A stretch of 64,000 nucleotides of DNA from Babesia bovis T2Bo. Its lineage: Eukaryota; Apicomplexa; Aconoidasida; Piroplasmida; Babesiidae. Under the pieces are notes generated by a model, which made no database searches, was not told the DNA's origin, and was given only the letters and a program-made list of their open reading frames with translations. A program made the position numbers and the translations under genes. Numbering within the stretch: position 1 is the first letter of the stretch; the number at the start of each line of letters is the position of its first letter. The stretch is taken from NCBI RefSeq assembly GCF_000165395.2, contig NC_010575.1, positions 915,001-979,000 of the forward strand, read 5' to 3'. Shown piece after piece: positions 22,501 to 33,926 of this stretch.

Positions 22501-24544
22501 CCAAGATTGGGAAATGAAGGATCCGCCACCACCAAAATCCGATTTCCAGCAGATGGATGAAGAGTTCCAAAAGCAACTTGATGACATCAAGCCGCTGACG
22601 ATATACGGCGAGGACACACGTACGCCAATTCATAAACAATTGGAAATAATAGACATGGTTGAAAAGGGTAAACTGGACCCCAAGTTCCAATGCATACCAA
22701 ATGTATTGCACGTTGGGGAGCGCCCAAAGGAGCTAGAGTATGAGATTGATCGGAAGCTACCCGAAGACCCGTACGAATTAAGGAGGCAGATAGTATCCAG
22801 CCGAGATGCATACGCCTCATGGGTGATATACTGCTACCGGAAGCGGGATGTCAACCCCAATGATGTGAAAACACTGCTGACTATATTCCCATTTCTGGAA
22901 AAGTAAGTGAGAAGAAGTTGTTTATATTGCCTACAGCATGATAAGCAGGAGCGACCTTGACTGGAGACGGTTGTACGCTAGACAACGATTGAGACAAAAA
23001 GATAGGTAATGTCCAGTAAAAAGCTTTTTATTACTAGCAGCCTGGGATCAAAGGTCAATTGGTGCAAGGAAATGGATTGTGATGAAGCAACTGCAAGGAA
23101 AGTATGTGGCATTGCCTATGAAGAGGAGCTACTCAGACGTACAGGAGCATACGTGGAGCACATAGAAGATGATATCGGTGACGTTAAAGACCATTACTTC
23201 AACCCTTTTGACCCGTCTATATACAACAGGCTGAACTACTTGTACTCTGAACGGGTTCCAGGTGAACTGGAGCTTGAGAACATCCAAAAGCTCCAGCAGT
23301 TCTTCGATCTACCACCCGAAGATATATCAGTTATACACACTAAATGCTTTTCTTATGCACTGAGCACGCATTTTTGCAATGTCATGAAAAAGTCACCGCG
23401 GGAATGGCTAGATAAAGTAGAATCAGAACTTGTGCCACTGGCACAGAAACTGTATATAGAAGAGCGACCTTTGGATATGATGCTGAGGAAGGCTGAATAC
23501 GACTACCTCATGGTAGAAGCCAATAGACTTATGATGGACCGGAAGCCAGGAAAGGACTTTGAAGAACGATGTGACTATATAATAGAGGAGTTCAAGAGAC
23601 TGAAGGTATTCTATTCCAAAAATGGGAACCACAGGCAGAAATTCTCCATTAGCTCGCACAACGACAACCTGCTGGAAGAAATCATGGGTGCATTCATCAT
23701 ATCACACTGCGATGTATACGGATACGTTGATCAGCGTAAACTAGATGAGCAGTGCGCGGTATATGGGATGTGCGGAGATTTTAGAAGAAAGATCCTCAAT
23801 CGCTTAGGGCGTAAATTCTATCACAGGTTCCTGCGCAAATTCAGTGAAGAAGAACTTAGCATGGACTCATTCAAAGAATTGGAACACCTCCACAGGACAT
23901 ATGAATTCACCGATCAGGATGTAGCAGACATATACAAAACCCACGTTGGAATACGGATACGTGATTGGTACGACCCCCAAGCTGGATTGGATAGTTTGAA
24001 ACGGCTGATACCGTTAATACACGATAAGAACATCAGCTACTTCATACCGTTCGAAAGGTCAAGGCGAGTGCAGTGGCTGTTTAATATAGTCAACGACTGT
24101 ATCAACCACGGAGTGGATAAAGCTGATACACGCATATACACGTATACAGTAGAAGATTTCATGCAGCTTACGTACGAAGGCGGTGAAGAAGACTTTGAGT
24201 CCCTCCAAGGCATCATCAACACAGCCATACGGGCATTACACATGACACCAGAGGAAATTGAAATATCGAGAATCGTTATCGCAGAAGAACTTGGAGGAGC
24301 CGCTTTGGAAAAGGCAATGCAAATGCTACAAGTTAAGGGAGGAATATACTCCGCAGATGGTGAAGTATCTAAATTTGTTAGAGCAATGGCAGTAGCACCC
24401 AAAGGAACCATACCGTCCATCAAGAAAAACCTACCAGTCATAAGGAATTATGAACTTATACGTAAAGTTATCATGATGCTACCGTGCTCAGATGATGCAT
24501 TGGCCAAATCAATCAAGATGCTAAATGAAGTTGAACAAGCATGA
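19529..24544 (+). CDS. Giant helical protein with signal/transit-type leader; possible apicoplast membrane protein
   Basis: I join two long frames into one gene: exons 19529-22902, 22937-23005 and 23038-24544, introns 34 and 32 nt, 1649 residues. Both introns have good GT-AG ends (gtaagt..ctacag; gtaatg..ttactag) and keep frame. Residues 1-20 are a signal peptide; the next ~80 are basic, Ser/Thr-rich and poor in acidic residues, like an apicoplast transit peptide. Two adjacent hydrophobic segments lie near residues 412-433 (Gly/Ala-rich) and 447-465. Almost everything after is amphipathic helix with Glu/Lys/Leu. The layout, paired membrane helices followed by a long helical domain, recalls chloroplast Tic110, but I see no diagnostic motif. 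Alternative: two genes with stop and start overlapping as TAATG at 23007-23011. Confidence 0.6.
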
Positions 24545-24778
24545 AAATAGCAGTTACACAACCAGTTAGTACATGTAACGTACACCAATGTGCCAGTACA
24601 TGTACATTAAACAACGATGGCCTTTTCTCCGCAGCAGTACACTTTTCGCATTAGCTGTGATATGCATACCCACGGACCCTAGAACTACATTTAACGAATA
24701 CCAGTATAATGAACAATATCTAATGTAGCAATTAGACGAATAGTAGCACTAACAGTGCCTTGCACTGACGTGGTTACA

Positions 24779-24904
24779 ATGAGGCTCCGCGTGAGAATTT
24801 ACCTCGTTATAATTAGCGTATTCGCTATTGCAATAGCGACGCTACTGGTTATCGAGTACTTCATGAATCGAATACATGGACAAACGCCCTTCGGAATGAA
24901 ATGA
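24779..24904 (+). CDS. Candidate 41-residue single-pass membrane microprotein
   Basis: A short frame, too small for usual gene finding, in the gap after the giant gene. It encodes a basic N-terminus (MRLRVRIY), one ~19-residue hydrophobic segment rich in Ile/Val/Ala, then a short polar tail ending PFGMK and a stop. This is the expected layout of small subunits of ER or mitochondrial membrane complexes. No family recognised and no homologue could be checked, so it may be chance. Confidence 0.3.
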   Translation: MRLRVRIYLVIISVFAIAIATLLVIEYFMNRIHGQTPFGMK

Positions 24905-25054
24905 TGACGGCCAGTAGTGCCATGATAGGCATTGAGCTACGTTGTTCACCGTAGCCCCTGGAGATCGGACTCCCAAGATACAGTGACAGCTAGATATCTG
25001 CACCACCATTGACATAATGCATAGCATCTAGATAAATAACATCAAAGATAAAAT

Positions 25055-26892
25055 TCAACGACGGGATGTTTTCCCCAATGTGCGCTTCCCAGAAAGCATG
25101 TGCTTAGGGCGCTTAACCGGGATTGTACGGTCATGCTCGCTGAATGTACCCTTGGGAACCTTGACACGTGCCTTAGGACGCTTAAATGGCACAGATACAC
25201 CCTCATCCCTACGCTGGTGTAACTTGGCCATCTCCAGACGATCTGAAATACTGTCAATCGGCATAGGAGCCAAACGAGAAGCGCGCTGGTGCAATTTAAC
25301 CCGCTTCTTGGCATCGCTACGCACTTTCTTCAGCTTGATAGTCTCATTCAATACGGGACCACCCTTCTTGGACTTCAACGAACGCTCAAATTTACGTTGA
25401 CGTATTATTGAATGCATCCTGGACTCACGGCTTACCAGGTCCTCCCACTCGTCATCAATGTCATCTTCAGCTAACTTGCGCAAAAGGACCTGTTCCTCCT
25501 TTTCTAGTAGACGTAATGTTTCCTCATTACCAGGGTAAGCGTAGTCAACAACGTTGCGCCCACGGTATATCTCAGGGACTTCATCGTAGCGCCAAGAGTC
25601 GTCAGCTAATATGTGATGCTTCCTCTGGTCAACTGAATATACACCAGGACCACCACCCGCATCCTCCAGTGATTTCTCAGTCTCGTATTCACTATCGTTC
25701 TCAGGGCGCTCTGTAGCAGGACGAGCTGGATTAGGAGCGACATTGGTCACATACGCAAGCTTCATGACTGCACTCTGAGGAGCGTGCAATAACTTCTTCT
25801 CTAAACGAGATTCAAGCAATAGTCGACATGCTGCAATTTTGGCATCGTCAACATTCTCACCGGTCAGTGCGGAAACCTTTACCCAACGCAAACCGTCCAA
25901 GGACGACATCTGAGCCATGTCAAAGGGACCCAAATCAATCTTGTTCAAAACAATCAAAGTGGGTTTATCCTTGAATAACGGCCTGATGGAATCAAACAAA
26001 GCCACTTGCTGGGCTATCGAGTATCCACAGGACTCGCTGACGTCAATGAAAAATAGAACAGCACAGTGAATGTGAGCTAACGCAGTAATTGCAGTCATCT
26101 CAATGGTGTTGCGCTCCTCCAAAGGATGGTCAAGCAAACCAGGAGTGTCGATCACCTGCCAACGTAAATAGTCATGGTCAAAGTGGCCAACATATAAACT
26201 CTTAGTTGTGAAACTGTAAGGCTGAACGTCAACGTTAGCCTTGCTCACCTGGTTCATAAAGCTGGATTTGCCAACATTAGGGTAACCAGTCAGCAATAAG
26301 GTACGAGTATAAGGGTTTATAGAAGGTAAACGAGACATGTGCTGACGAACATCCTCCAAGTACTTCAAACTACCATTTAATTTTTTAATTACCTTAGCCA
26401 TACGACCTAAACCCGCAACCTTAAGCATCTTACAGCGATAAGCGGAGATGGCGAACTTAATAAGACCCACATGCTCCTTTGCGATTTTGTCCAAGTGACG
26501 ACGAGCAGCATTGCAATGACCCAAAGCAAGCTTGTAATGATCACGGTCGTACAGAACATTGAAAAGATCACCATAAAATGGGTGAATATCCTGTATTATA
26601 TCTAAGCATAACACTATAAACCTACATCCAACTGAGGTAATTGACTTAGAATACGCTGAAGGCGGTCGCGGAAAGCTTGCTGCACATACTTCACCTTGCG
26701 CATATAAAACTTCCGAATACGCGATATCTTGAACTGTTTATGGACTTCAGTGGGAGTACGGCGCTGAGTCTCCGATAACACAATGTCCAACAGCGCAGTC
26801 GCCGTAGGTATCGTAGTGATACCCTGAAAACAATATGATACAAAATACATTACACCCACCTTAAAATTATATGTTTGCGCCGTGCTCGCCAT
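25055..26892 (-). CDS. NOG1: NOG1/GTPBP4 nucleolar GTPase, 60S ribosome assembly
   Basis: Exons 26860-26892, 26626-26823 and 25055-26590, introns 36 and 35 nt, 588 residues. The N-terminal bundle contains LPQLD joined by splicing to DIHPFYGDL, followed by [14 protein letters not shown], highly characteristic of Nog1. The circularly ordinary GTPase domain shows G1 GYPNVGKSS (about residues 179-187), G3 DTPG (225-228) and G4 NKID. The C-terminal third is basic ([24 protein letters not shown]), fitting insertion of the Nog1 tail into the peptide exit tunnel of pre-60S particles. Codons are T/G-ending on this strand, unlike plus-strand genes nearby. Confidence 0.96.
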
Positions 26893-28014
26893 GATGATAG
26901 ACTATATATTATCTGTGTAATATATAACTGCCTTCTAGGTGGGGAACGCGCTGCCAGTGGTATCACCAACTGGAAGAACAGCTACAGATAATATTTCTAG
27001 TATAAAACACATTATATATTTCTTGTGCTACATTATCTATAAATGGCTTAACAAGGTATATTACACATGGAATCGTCACAACATCAACTGGACAAGCAGT
27101 TAACCACCGGATTGCCATGGATATACCAAATTCTGTTATAACCTTATTACTATTTTGTTAATTATACACGGTACATTACATTGGATGCCGTTATCCAAAG
27201 CTAGGATGTGTAACCAAAAACGTTTGCCTTGAGCTGTAGAAGCATCGGTATATAGAAAACTAGTGCGATATACATTATACAAAGTGCCTATGATGTATAT
27301 TAGTGATATACGCATACACATTTGATCATATTTCCTAGATATCATGATTGCTTCTCTTGTGGTATACACATGGGAATAAACGTAACGGAAACTAGTAATT
27401 AGCAAATCAGTCAACAAAAATATAACGTATCAGATCTTGCTAGATCATAGACATGGTATGCAATAGTAGACGGAATATATGCATGTGAGACAAATGCACC
27501 TGAGTCAATAAATATGCACATTACATGGCAGAATATAAATCAGAATTGTGGCTGATAGATGCTAGGATAGTATCACTTGCATGTGTAAATTAGATCTGTA
27601 GCTGCCTCTTTGTCAGGGTGTAGGCGGCTGGGGGGGAGAAGGGCTCGACACTGCAGAGTTGTGCTGGAACAAATTACTTATTAATATAGAACCGAAATCA
27701 TGTAATTTAATTGAAACATACATCGCACAGTTGAGGCTGAAAAAAAGAACTGATTGTGCAGGAAGCGCCAGGATTATATCCGCGCTTCACCAACGGGATA
27801 AGACAAGTGAACAGCATTGTAATTATTGAGGCAATAATTAGAAAACGAACTGGAGTACATCACCCTGTAACATCGTATTGCGGGGTATATAGTTGGGGTA
27901 TTGCTTGGTGGCTGCTGTTAGGAATAAATAGCGGGCACTTCATGCATAGGCCCCTCAATCTATTCATTGTAAACTATCAATACGAGAATAAATATCTTAT
28001 ACGCCATCTTCAAG
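26893..28014. other. Intergenic, no gene seen
   Basis: Roughly 1.1 kb of AT-rich sequence upstream of NOG1 (minus) and the LRR gene (plus). Frames at 27136-27417 and 27756-28034 show no protein-like composition. Near 27620-27645 there is a short G-rich run (gggggggagaaggg type) of unknown meaning. It must contain two divergent promoters. Confidence 0.5.
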
Positions 28015-29223
28015 ATGAGTGTCAATTTCTGTGATCAAGCTATTAAATCGTTGTGGGACCCCGCATTCACTAACCATGTTCTCCAGAGGGGAATACGGTT
28101 CGAAGATGTTACCGAACTGCACGTCACAAACTGCGGCTTGGAATCATTGGATGGAATTGAACGTTTCGTTAACCTAGAGACTCTAGATGCCAGTAGTAAT
28201 CTAATCGATGCGTTTTCCTCGCTGTGGTGTCTGAGGAAATTGCGCAATGTCAAGCTTAGACAGAACAAGTTCAACTCTGTATGCGTTACCCAAATCAACG
28301 GCGTGGCTGTGCTGATTGCCCTGGATGAAGCAGATGCCCCAATGGAGCCAATATACACGCCAACGTACAAACTGTTAGACCTGGAGTTGAATGATATAAG
28401 CTCTGTCCTGGCAGAGCCCGGTCTGACCGTGGAGGTTGAGTGCCTGTTGTTAGCTAATAACCTCATAACCGACATCTCTGGAATTTCTGCATTCTCCGGA
28501 ATCAACACCCTCGATCTCACGGGCAATGTTATCGTAGATGGAGAAGCGCTGTCATTGGTACCATTCAACCCTGGTGTACGCATATTCATGCAAGATTGCA
28601 CTGTTATCAACGATCAATACCTACTGGAACTACTAAAGCGAGATACGGACGCGGAGATAATAGCACCCGGAAGCGTGTCGTTCGACCACCCAAGGATGAC
28701 CAAGATGCAGTCTTTAAAGTTAGATGCTGTCCCACAAAAGGAGTTCATGGAATTCCATTCAGAGTTTGCAGACTTCCGCTATGTAGGAGATATTCTACCA
28801 TGCGAGTTGAAAACAGCTAGGGGAGATGCAACCCAAAGAACGGGGAAACCACACCTGGTCGTACGTTCCCAGTACCCAGTCAAGTACTTGGACACCGTGT
28901 CCACCATGGCAGACGTTGCAGATGGTGACCGAGGGATAAATGTAACACACAATGGAGAAACACTGCCATTAGGAGGGGATAACGAAACTGATAGTACACT
29001 CTCAATCAACACCCTGGACTCACCAACGGGATGTTGTGAAGACACCCCTTCACTCAAGTACCTCATCAACAACGAACCTTTCGGCCAGGATTTCCAACAC
29101 ACACACAATATTGGCGATAACAAAATGGGAGCTCCATGGGCTGAAAAAACCACCCATGAAATATACTCACAGTTCGCACCTATGCCCGACACAATACGTA
29201 GGCACGCAGACTCCACAGCATAA
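28015..29223 (+). CDS. Leucine-rich-repeat protein
   Basis: Single exon, 402 residues. The N-terminal half holds about five short LRRs of the SDS22/axonemal type: FEDVTELHVTNCGLESLDGI, VNLETLDASSNLIDAFSSL, LRKLRNVKLRQNKF, VECLLLANNLITDISGI and INTLDLTGNVIVDG, covering residues ~30-180. The C-terminal half is polar with no clear fold. No signal peptide or membrane segment. Such LRR proteins act as protein-binding scaffolds, for example for phosphatases or cytoskeleton, but nothing here says which. The coiled-coil gene starts only 47 bp downstream on the same strand. Confidence 0.75.
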   Translation: MSVNFCDQAIKSLWDPAFTNHVLQRGIRFEDVTELHVTNCGLESLDGIERFVNLETLDASSNLIDAFSSLWCLRKLRNVKLRQNKFNSVCVTQINGVAVLIALDEADAPMEPIYTPTYKLLDLELNDISSVLAEPGLTVEVECLLLANNLITDISGISAFSGINTLDLTGNVIVDGEALSLVPFNPGVRIFMQDCTVINDQYLLELLKRDTDAEIIAPGSVSFDHPRMTKMQSLKLDAVPQKEFMEFHSEFADFRYVGDILPCELKTARGDATQRTGKPHLVVRSQYPVKYLDTVSTMADVADGDRGINVTHNGETLPLGGDNETDSTLSINTLDSPTGCCEDTPSLKYLINNEPFGQDFQHTHNIGDNKMGAPWAEKTTHEIYSQFAPMPDTIRRHADSTA

Positions 29224-29270
29224 ATTAATAGAACATATCCATATCACGATTATACATAAATTAGATAAAT

Positions 29271-30521
29271 ATGGCAAGCTCAATTGCCGAGGTAACTGCT
29301 TTCAGACGCAGGTCTCTCACAAAGGTATGTCTTATGGCACGTTAGACACATTATGCAACGCAGGAAAAATCAAAAACCAAGGAATATCTATTTGGTACAA
29401 TTAGCGCTGATGAGGTAGAATGGGCGAAAAATGCACTGGACACCGGAGCACAAGTTAAACGGCTGGGACTTAAGGACAGTGAAACTGACAGAGCGTCAAC
29501 AGTAGACTCAGAGACTGTACAGATACATACAGACACAACCGATGTGTGTGTGCAGAATGAACACACAAGTATAAAGGATCTAATCGAGAATGTGCAGGAA
29601 CTGAGCCTTAAATTAGGCGCCGAAGGGCGCCAGCGCGAGTCCCTTGAATTACAAATTACACAACTCAGAGAGCACAATTCACAACTTATGGCGAAATTAA
29701 ACGCCGCGGAATCGAATAACAAGGATGTAGATGCATACACATCCGCCCTGGCGACAATCCGGAAGCTTGATGTACACGCAGCTGGACAGAACTGCGAACA
29801 GATAATGGATACCATTTACGCCGCCATATGTGATACCTTTGGACCTGAAAACAACTTGGCATTGTTGTTCGAAGAGTTGGCGGACGTTTATCTGAAAACG
29901 GAATCGAAGCGTGAACTTGAAATACAAGCCCTGAAGAAGCAAATTGATTTTCTATCGCGGTTCGAAAATGTATTCAAAGGAGAAGTGCAACCAAATGCAA
30001 AGACCTTGGATGCACTGGTAGACCAGTTAAAGGTGTCAAAGGAGGAAGCTACAGCCGAAATCTCACAACTAAAAGCACAGGTGGAAGCCCTGTCACAGGA
30101 TAATGAAGACCTAAAGACACAAAACAAAAACATAGTGGACAAGTTTGAAACCGAAAGAGATGAACTGAATGTTAAGGTATCAGTGCACCAAGATAGGTAC
30201 CAGCAAATGATGCGCGATCAAGCGCAACTATTATCGCAATTGCCACTGCTCAAACTGTCACCCACCAACCAAAGTGCAGAAGATGGCGTACTCAGGCAAA
30301 CTGGTAAGACCACCCTAGAGTCACTAGTAAGCGCACTATACCGCAAGGACGCAGAAACACAAAAATTACTAAAGAGAAAAGAGGATATTATACAACAGCA
30401 AATGTCTAAAATCAATAAACTGGAAGCTAGGGTCAAGGAATGGGAAGCAGATGCAATACTGTGGCTGGACTTTGTAAACCAAACTAACGTAAACAACAAA
30501 CTGGCAATTAAAGAGACTTAG
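29271..30521 (+). CDS. Coiled-coil protein
   Basis: Two exons, 29271-29324 and 29364-30521, with a 39-nt intron (gtatgt..cgcag), 403 residues. The intron was chosen because the second exon reads back in frame as EKSKTKEYLFGTISADEVEW. Residues ~95-150 and ~215-390 are heptad-rich, dominated by Glu, Lys, Gln and Leu (LSLKLGAEGRQRESLEL; QLKAQVEALSQDNEDLKT). There is no signal peptide or catalytic motif. A structural or tethering role is likely but the family is not recognised. Its last 14 coding bases overlap the end of NAT10 on the other strand. Confidence 0.75.
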
Positions 30522-33201
30522 CAACATGTTCCTTCTCCAAGACACCCAACTTCTTGGAAAACTTGGCCACACTCTTGTGCAGTAGGGCCATAATCTGGTT
30601 GAGTGGCATGTTAAGCTCCTGGGACATGGACATTGGGGATTTACCCTGACATCCAATACCAAGAAGAATAGCACACTGGAGATAAGATAGCGATATGTCA
30701 ATCTTCTTCTCAAACACAAAGCGGCATATGGTCGGCAACAAATCAGTAATCAGCGTGAATTCAGCAATTTGGGCCGAATATCGCTCAAGCCGACCCATGT
30801 CAAACGATGTAAACTGTAACATTTTAATATAGAGTCTAGACACTTACCACCTCAAGTAGGCTAGAGTGATCTGATGTAACCATGTGCTCACTAGATGATG
30901 TCAACATCATAAGCAATAGAGTGGCAGGCAAAGAACGCCAGCAAGCACCACCCAATCCAAGTAAACGACGTGCAAAATCCTCACAAAACACATCGAGCCA
31001 TGGCTTTTGCGATTCTTCACCCGGATTAGTAGAACGTAGTAATATAATAGAAAATTCACCAGTGGCCTCGTTGGGAACTTGCCTGCAGTAAACAGGCTTC
31101 AGAGATAACTTGACCCAAAACTTGAGTAATGACAAACTCAAACCAAAGCAAGTACCCACGTAATCAACCTTCTCGGCACCCGACTTTAAACCTGCAGATG
31201 GGTCCACAGGCACCAGGAGTGACGATTGGTCAACCACCTGATTAACAACACCGTCAACATTCTGGATAAACTGAGATAAACACTCGCCACCATAACCCAT
31301 ACGCTGAAGTGGCTGAGGCACAGCAACACGCACAATGCGAACACCCAAAAGCTGACAAAAATCATCACTGCAAAAGTTCTGCGTCAAGGTCCAAGGAATC
31401 AAGTCACCACTGCGCTTAGTCGTACCCTGAGCAACTGCCTCTTTAGCAATCAACTTGTCAATACGACCCTCAATAGCAACGTGTAACACACATAAAACAC
31501 TGCTTTTAAGGTCAAACTCACTGTCCTCTGAGTCTAAGTTGGGTGCCATTAAAACTAGCAACTTGTGCGCTGGAGCGTCACTTAACAGCAATAGGTCGTC
31601 AGGAGAGTTACGATAATGAGAAGATGACAACACAGCCACAACTGAGGATAGAAAGACTTCTGCCTTGGGGTGATATGAAAATAAAACATCCCGATTAACC
31701 AAGTATAGTTGGCATTGATTAGGTGGAGGCAAATCAGATCGGTCTTTAGCATCGTCTACGTAGGTACCCAAGCATAGTAGGCTGTTTAACCATGCCTCTA
31801 TGGAGTCGTTCTTGCTATAACGAATGGGTTCCTTTAGAGTAATCTCAGTCAACGCTTCAGGATTTGTATTACGGAAACGTTCGATCAGCTTCAAACTCAA
31901 AGAACGACCGGTGCCCTCGTAACCGCCAACAGTGGATGATAGAATGACTATGCCCTTTTTACATAGCGACTCCACAATTGGTAAAGGAATAGAGGCAGCT
32001 TCCTCAATAATCAAAATGTCATACAAGTAGTTACTAGCACCAGATTTAGGGTCAATACTGCTAGATTCAACGAATTTAACGCATGTACTGCCCTTGACAC
32101 TCAACGTAACACTCTCAATGTAGCTGTCCTTGCGATTGATAATGACCTTAGCATTCTCAGGAGTGCCCAGAAGATGTAAACCACTCTCCAAGAAACTAAA
32201 TAGTGTCTGTACATTCTCTATAGCAGGAGCCACTATCAGAATGTTGCGGAAACCCATGTTCAAAGCAGCTGATAGGAACAAACCGATAGTGGCACTCTTA
32301 CCCCTACCACGGGCACTGATAATAGTAGTAATGTTCAATCGCTGCACAATCTCAGCACCCTTGGAAACTACATTAAACAAACTGATGATAGCCTTTAGCT
32401 GACCATGCTTAATACATAACGTAGAGAGTTTAGTAAGCAATTGCATCTCATGAGCATCCTCCTCACTGGAGGCCAACGAAAGCTGCAATTTGCTAAGCTT
32501 CTTGTCACTACGGTTCTTGGGGAGATCTGATAGCTTCATCTTTGCGATAGGGAGAACATTCAACTCGTCGTCAACAACAATAGTGTTGCACGCCGTAGAA
32601 AGTGAATAGATAAAACGCTTTACAAAACGAGGCTCAATAGTGTTGTGACCATGACTGACCAGCTTAGCATGAATGTCCATAGATATCTCGTATAACTGGT
32701 TCAACGATGCCATTGTTTGGAGTAATAGGATGATAACACCGCCACCCTGTACAGTCTCCACAGTACGGCAGAGCACATTAGGCGTAAGGGCTTCAAAGTC
32801 CTACAACAATATTGATGAACATTTATAACACCCACCTGAAGCACAAGGAAACCAAAAGTTTGACCGAGCACCTTCTGAGATTCCTTATAGAAACAGTAAC
32901 GAATGTCAGTGGTACGCACAAAAAGCTCATACGGGTCTTCAGTGACATCGTCATATAATCCACGGTAAGCCAACTTCTTTTGAAGCTTGTGGCGCTTACG
33001 AGCGTTAGAAGACATCTCTAGGTTCTTCTTATAGCACCAAAGCACCTTGGCCTTACTACCGGAAACACGCTGATGCAAATAATGCAGGTTCGATACTTGT
33101 AAACGACCCTTGTCACCGACAATGACAAATAAACATCGCTCACCAGTACTCACCGAATGCTCTACGAGCGACCGGATATCAGAAGTTACCTTCTTTTTCA
33201 T
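30508..33201 (-). CDS. NAT10: NAT10/KRE33 RNA cytidine acetyltransferase
   Basis: Exons 32836-33201, 30848-32800 and 30508-30813, introns 35 and 34 nt, 874 residues. The N-terminal domain carries LFVIVGDKGRLQVSNLHYL and KVLWCYKKNLEMSSNARKR, typical of the family. A RecD-like ATPase follows with Walker A ISARGRGKSATIGLF (~residues 283-297) and the Walker B-like DILIIEEAASIPLP. The GNAT domain has the acetyl-CoA loop QRMGYGGECLSQF. The C-terminal part resumes after the second splice as LERYSAQIAEFTLITDLLP. NAT10 makes ac4C in 18S rRNA and tRNA and is needed for 40S assembly. It is somewhat shorter than the human protein (1025). Confidence 0.95.
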
Positions 33202-33502
33202 TTTTGTATATGTAATATCACTAACAACGACACTGTGAGTCTATAACACAATTCTAGTTGATGTGTATCCAATCTTCCTATTGTGAAATATAGCCCATTA
33301 TAGGTCTACTCAAGCCTATATGCGGTACAAGACAAGAGATGTGTAATCATATTATGACCTAGAAACACGAACATAGTTATAGTGTAATTATATTAAAAAT
33401 CAATCGTGAATACAGGATACTGTTAGTTGGATATTGGCTATTGATACGGTATAATGTTGGGATTGTGTTGTATAGATCATGGAAATTACACAATATTGCT
33501 GA

Positions 33503-33926
33503 TTATTTAAAGTGTTCTAGTGTATTCAACTTCGTGCCGCAAAATGCGTCCACTGGGTCTTCCTCGTGGCTATCAGCTTTACGATGACCCTCGCAGCATT
33601 TGTCCACACGACGAAGTAATCCGTTGATAAAAGTGTTAAATTCCGCCTCCTCCTTTTTGAGTGTGCACGATTTGTTTTTCTTCTCAAGTTGTAAATACAC
33701 GGCCTTTTGCTTCGATAGGGTTTTATCTAGAATAACATTATTAACCCAGGTGTGTCGTACCAGTGAGAGAAACGGATTCCGTCGCACAAGTGGCACCACT
33801 GATGATTGCATTGCTGTATGCCTGTATCATATTACATTGACACAATATATATCTTACCACTAGTGCATTTTTTGCAGTAGCGAGGATACGGGAGTTGTCG
33901 TTTTGTAACAATTCGTTACGAGCCAT
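33503..33926 (-). CDS. Small basic hypothetical protein, exon 1 uncertain
   Basis: The frame 33503-33811 encodes a basic, coiled-coil-like stretch (LVRHTWVNNVILDKTLSKQK; AEFNTFINGLLRRVDKCCE) with the look of a real exon. Upstream, 33858-33926 encodes MARNELLQNDNSRILATAKN and ends at a good donor (GTG|gtaaga). The two pieces are not in phase using the most obvious acceptor, so the exact junction is unresolved; the main frame might instead start at 33811. No family recognised. Confidence 0.45.

Noticed and set aside
23009..24544. Second ORF as an independent 511-residue gene with overlapping TAATG
   Set aside because: A standard 32-nt GT-AG intron removes its first ten codons and joins it in frame to the upstream gene; a eukaryotic stop/start overlap is much less likely.
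33050..33110. B-box-like GGTTCGATAC suggesting a tRNA
   Set aside because: It lies inside the first exon of NAT10 and no cloverleaf or A-box partner could be formed.
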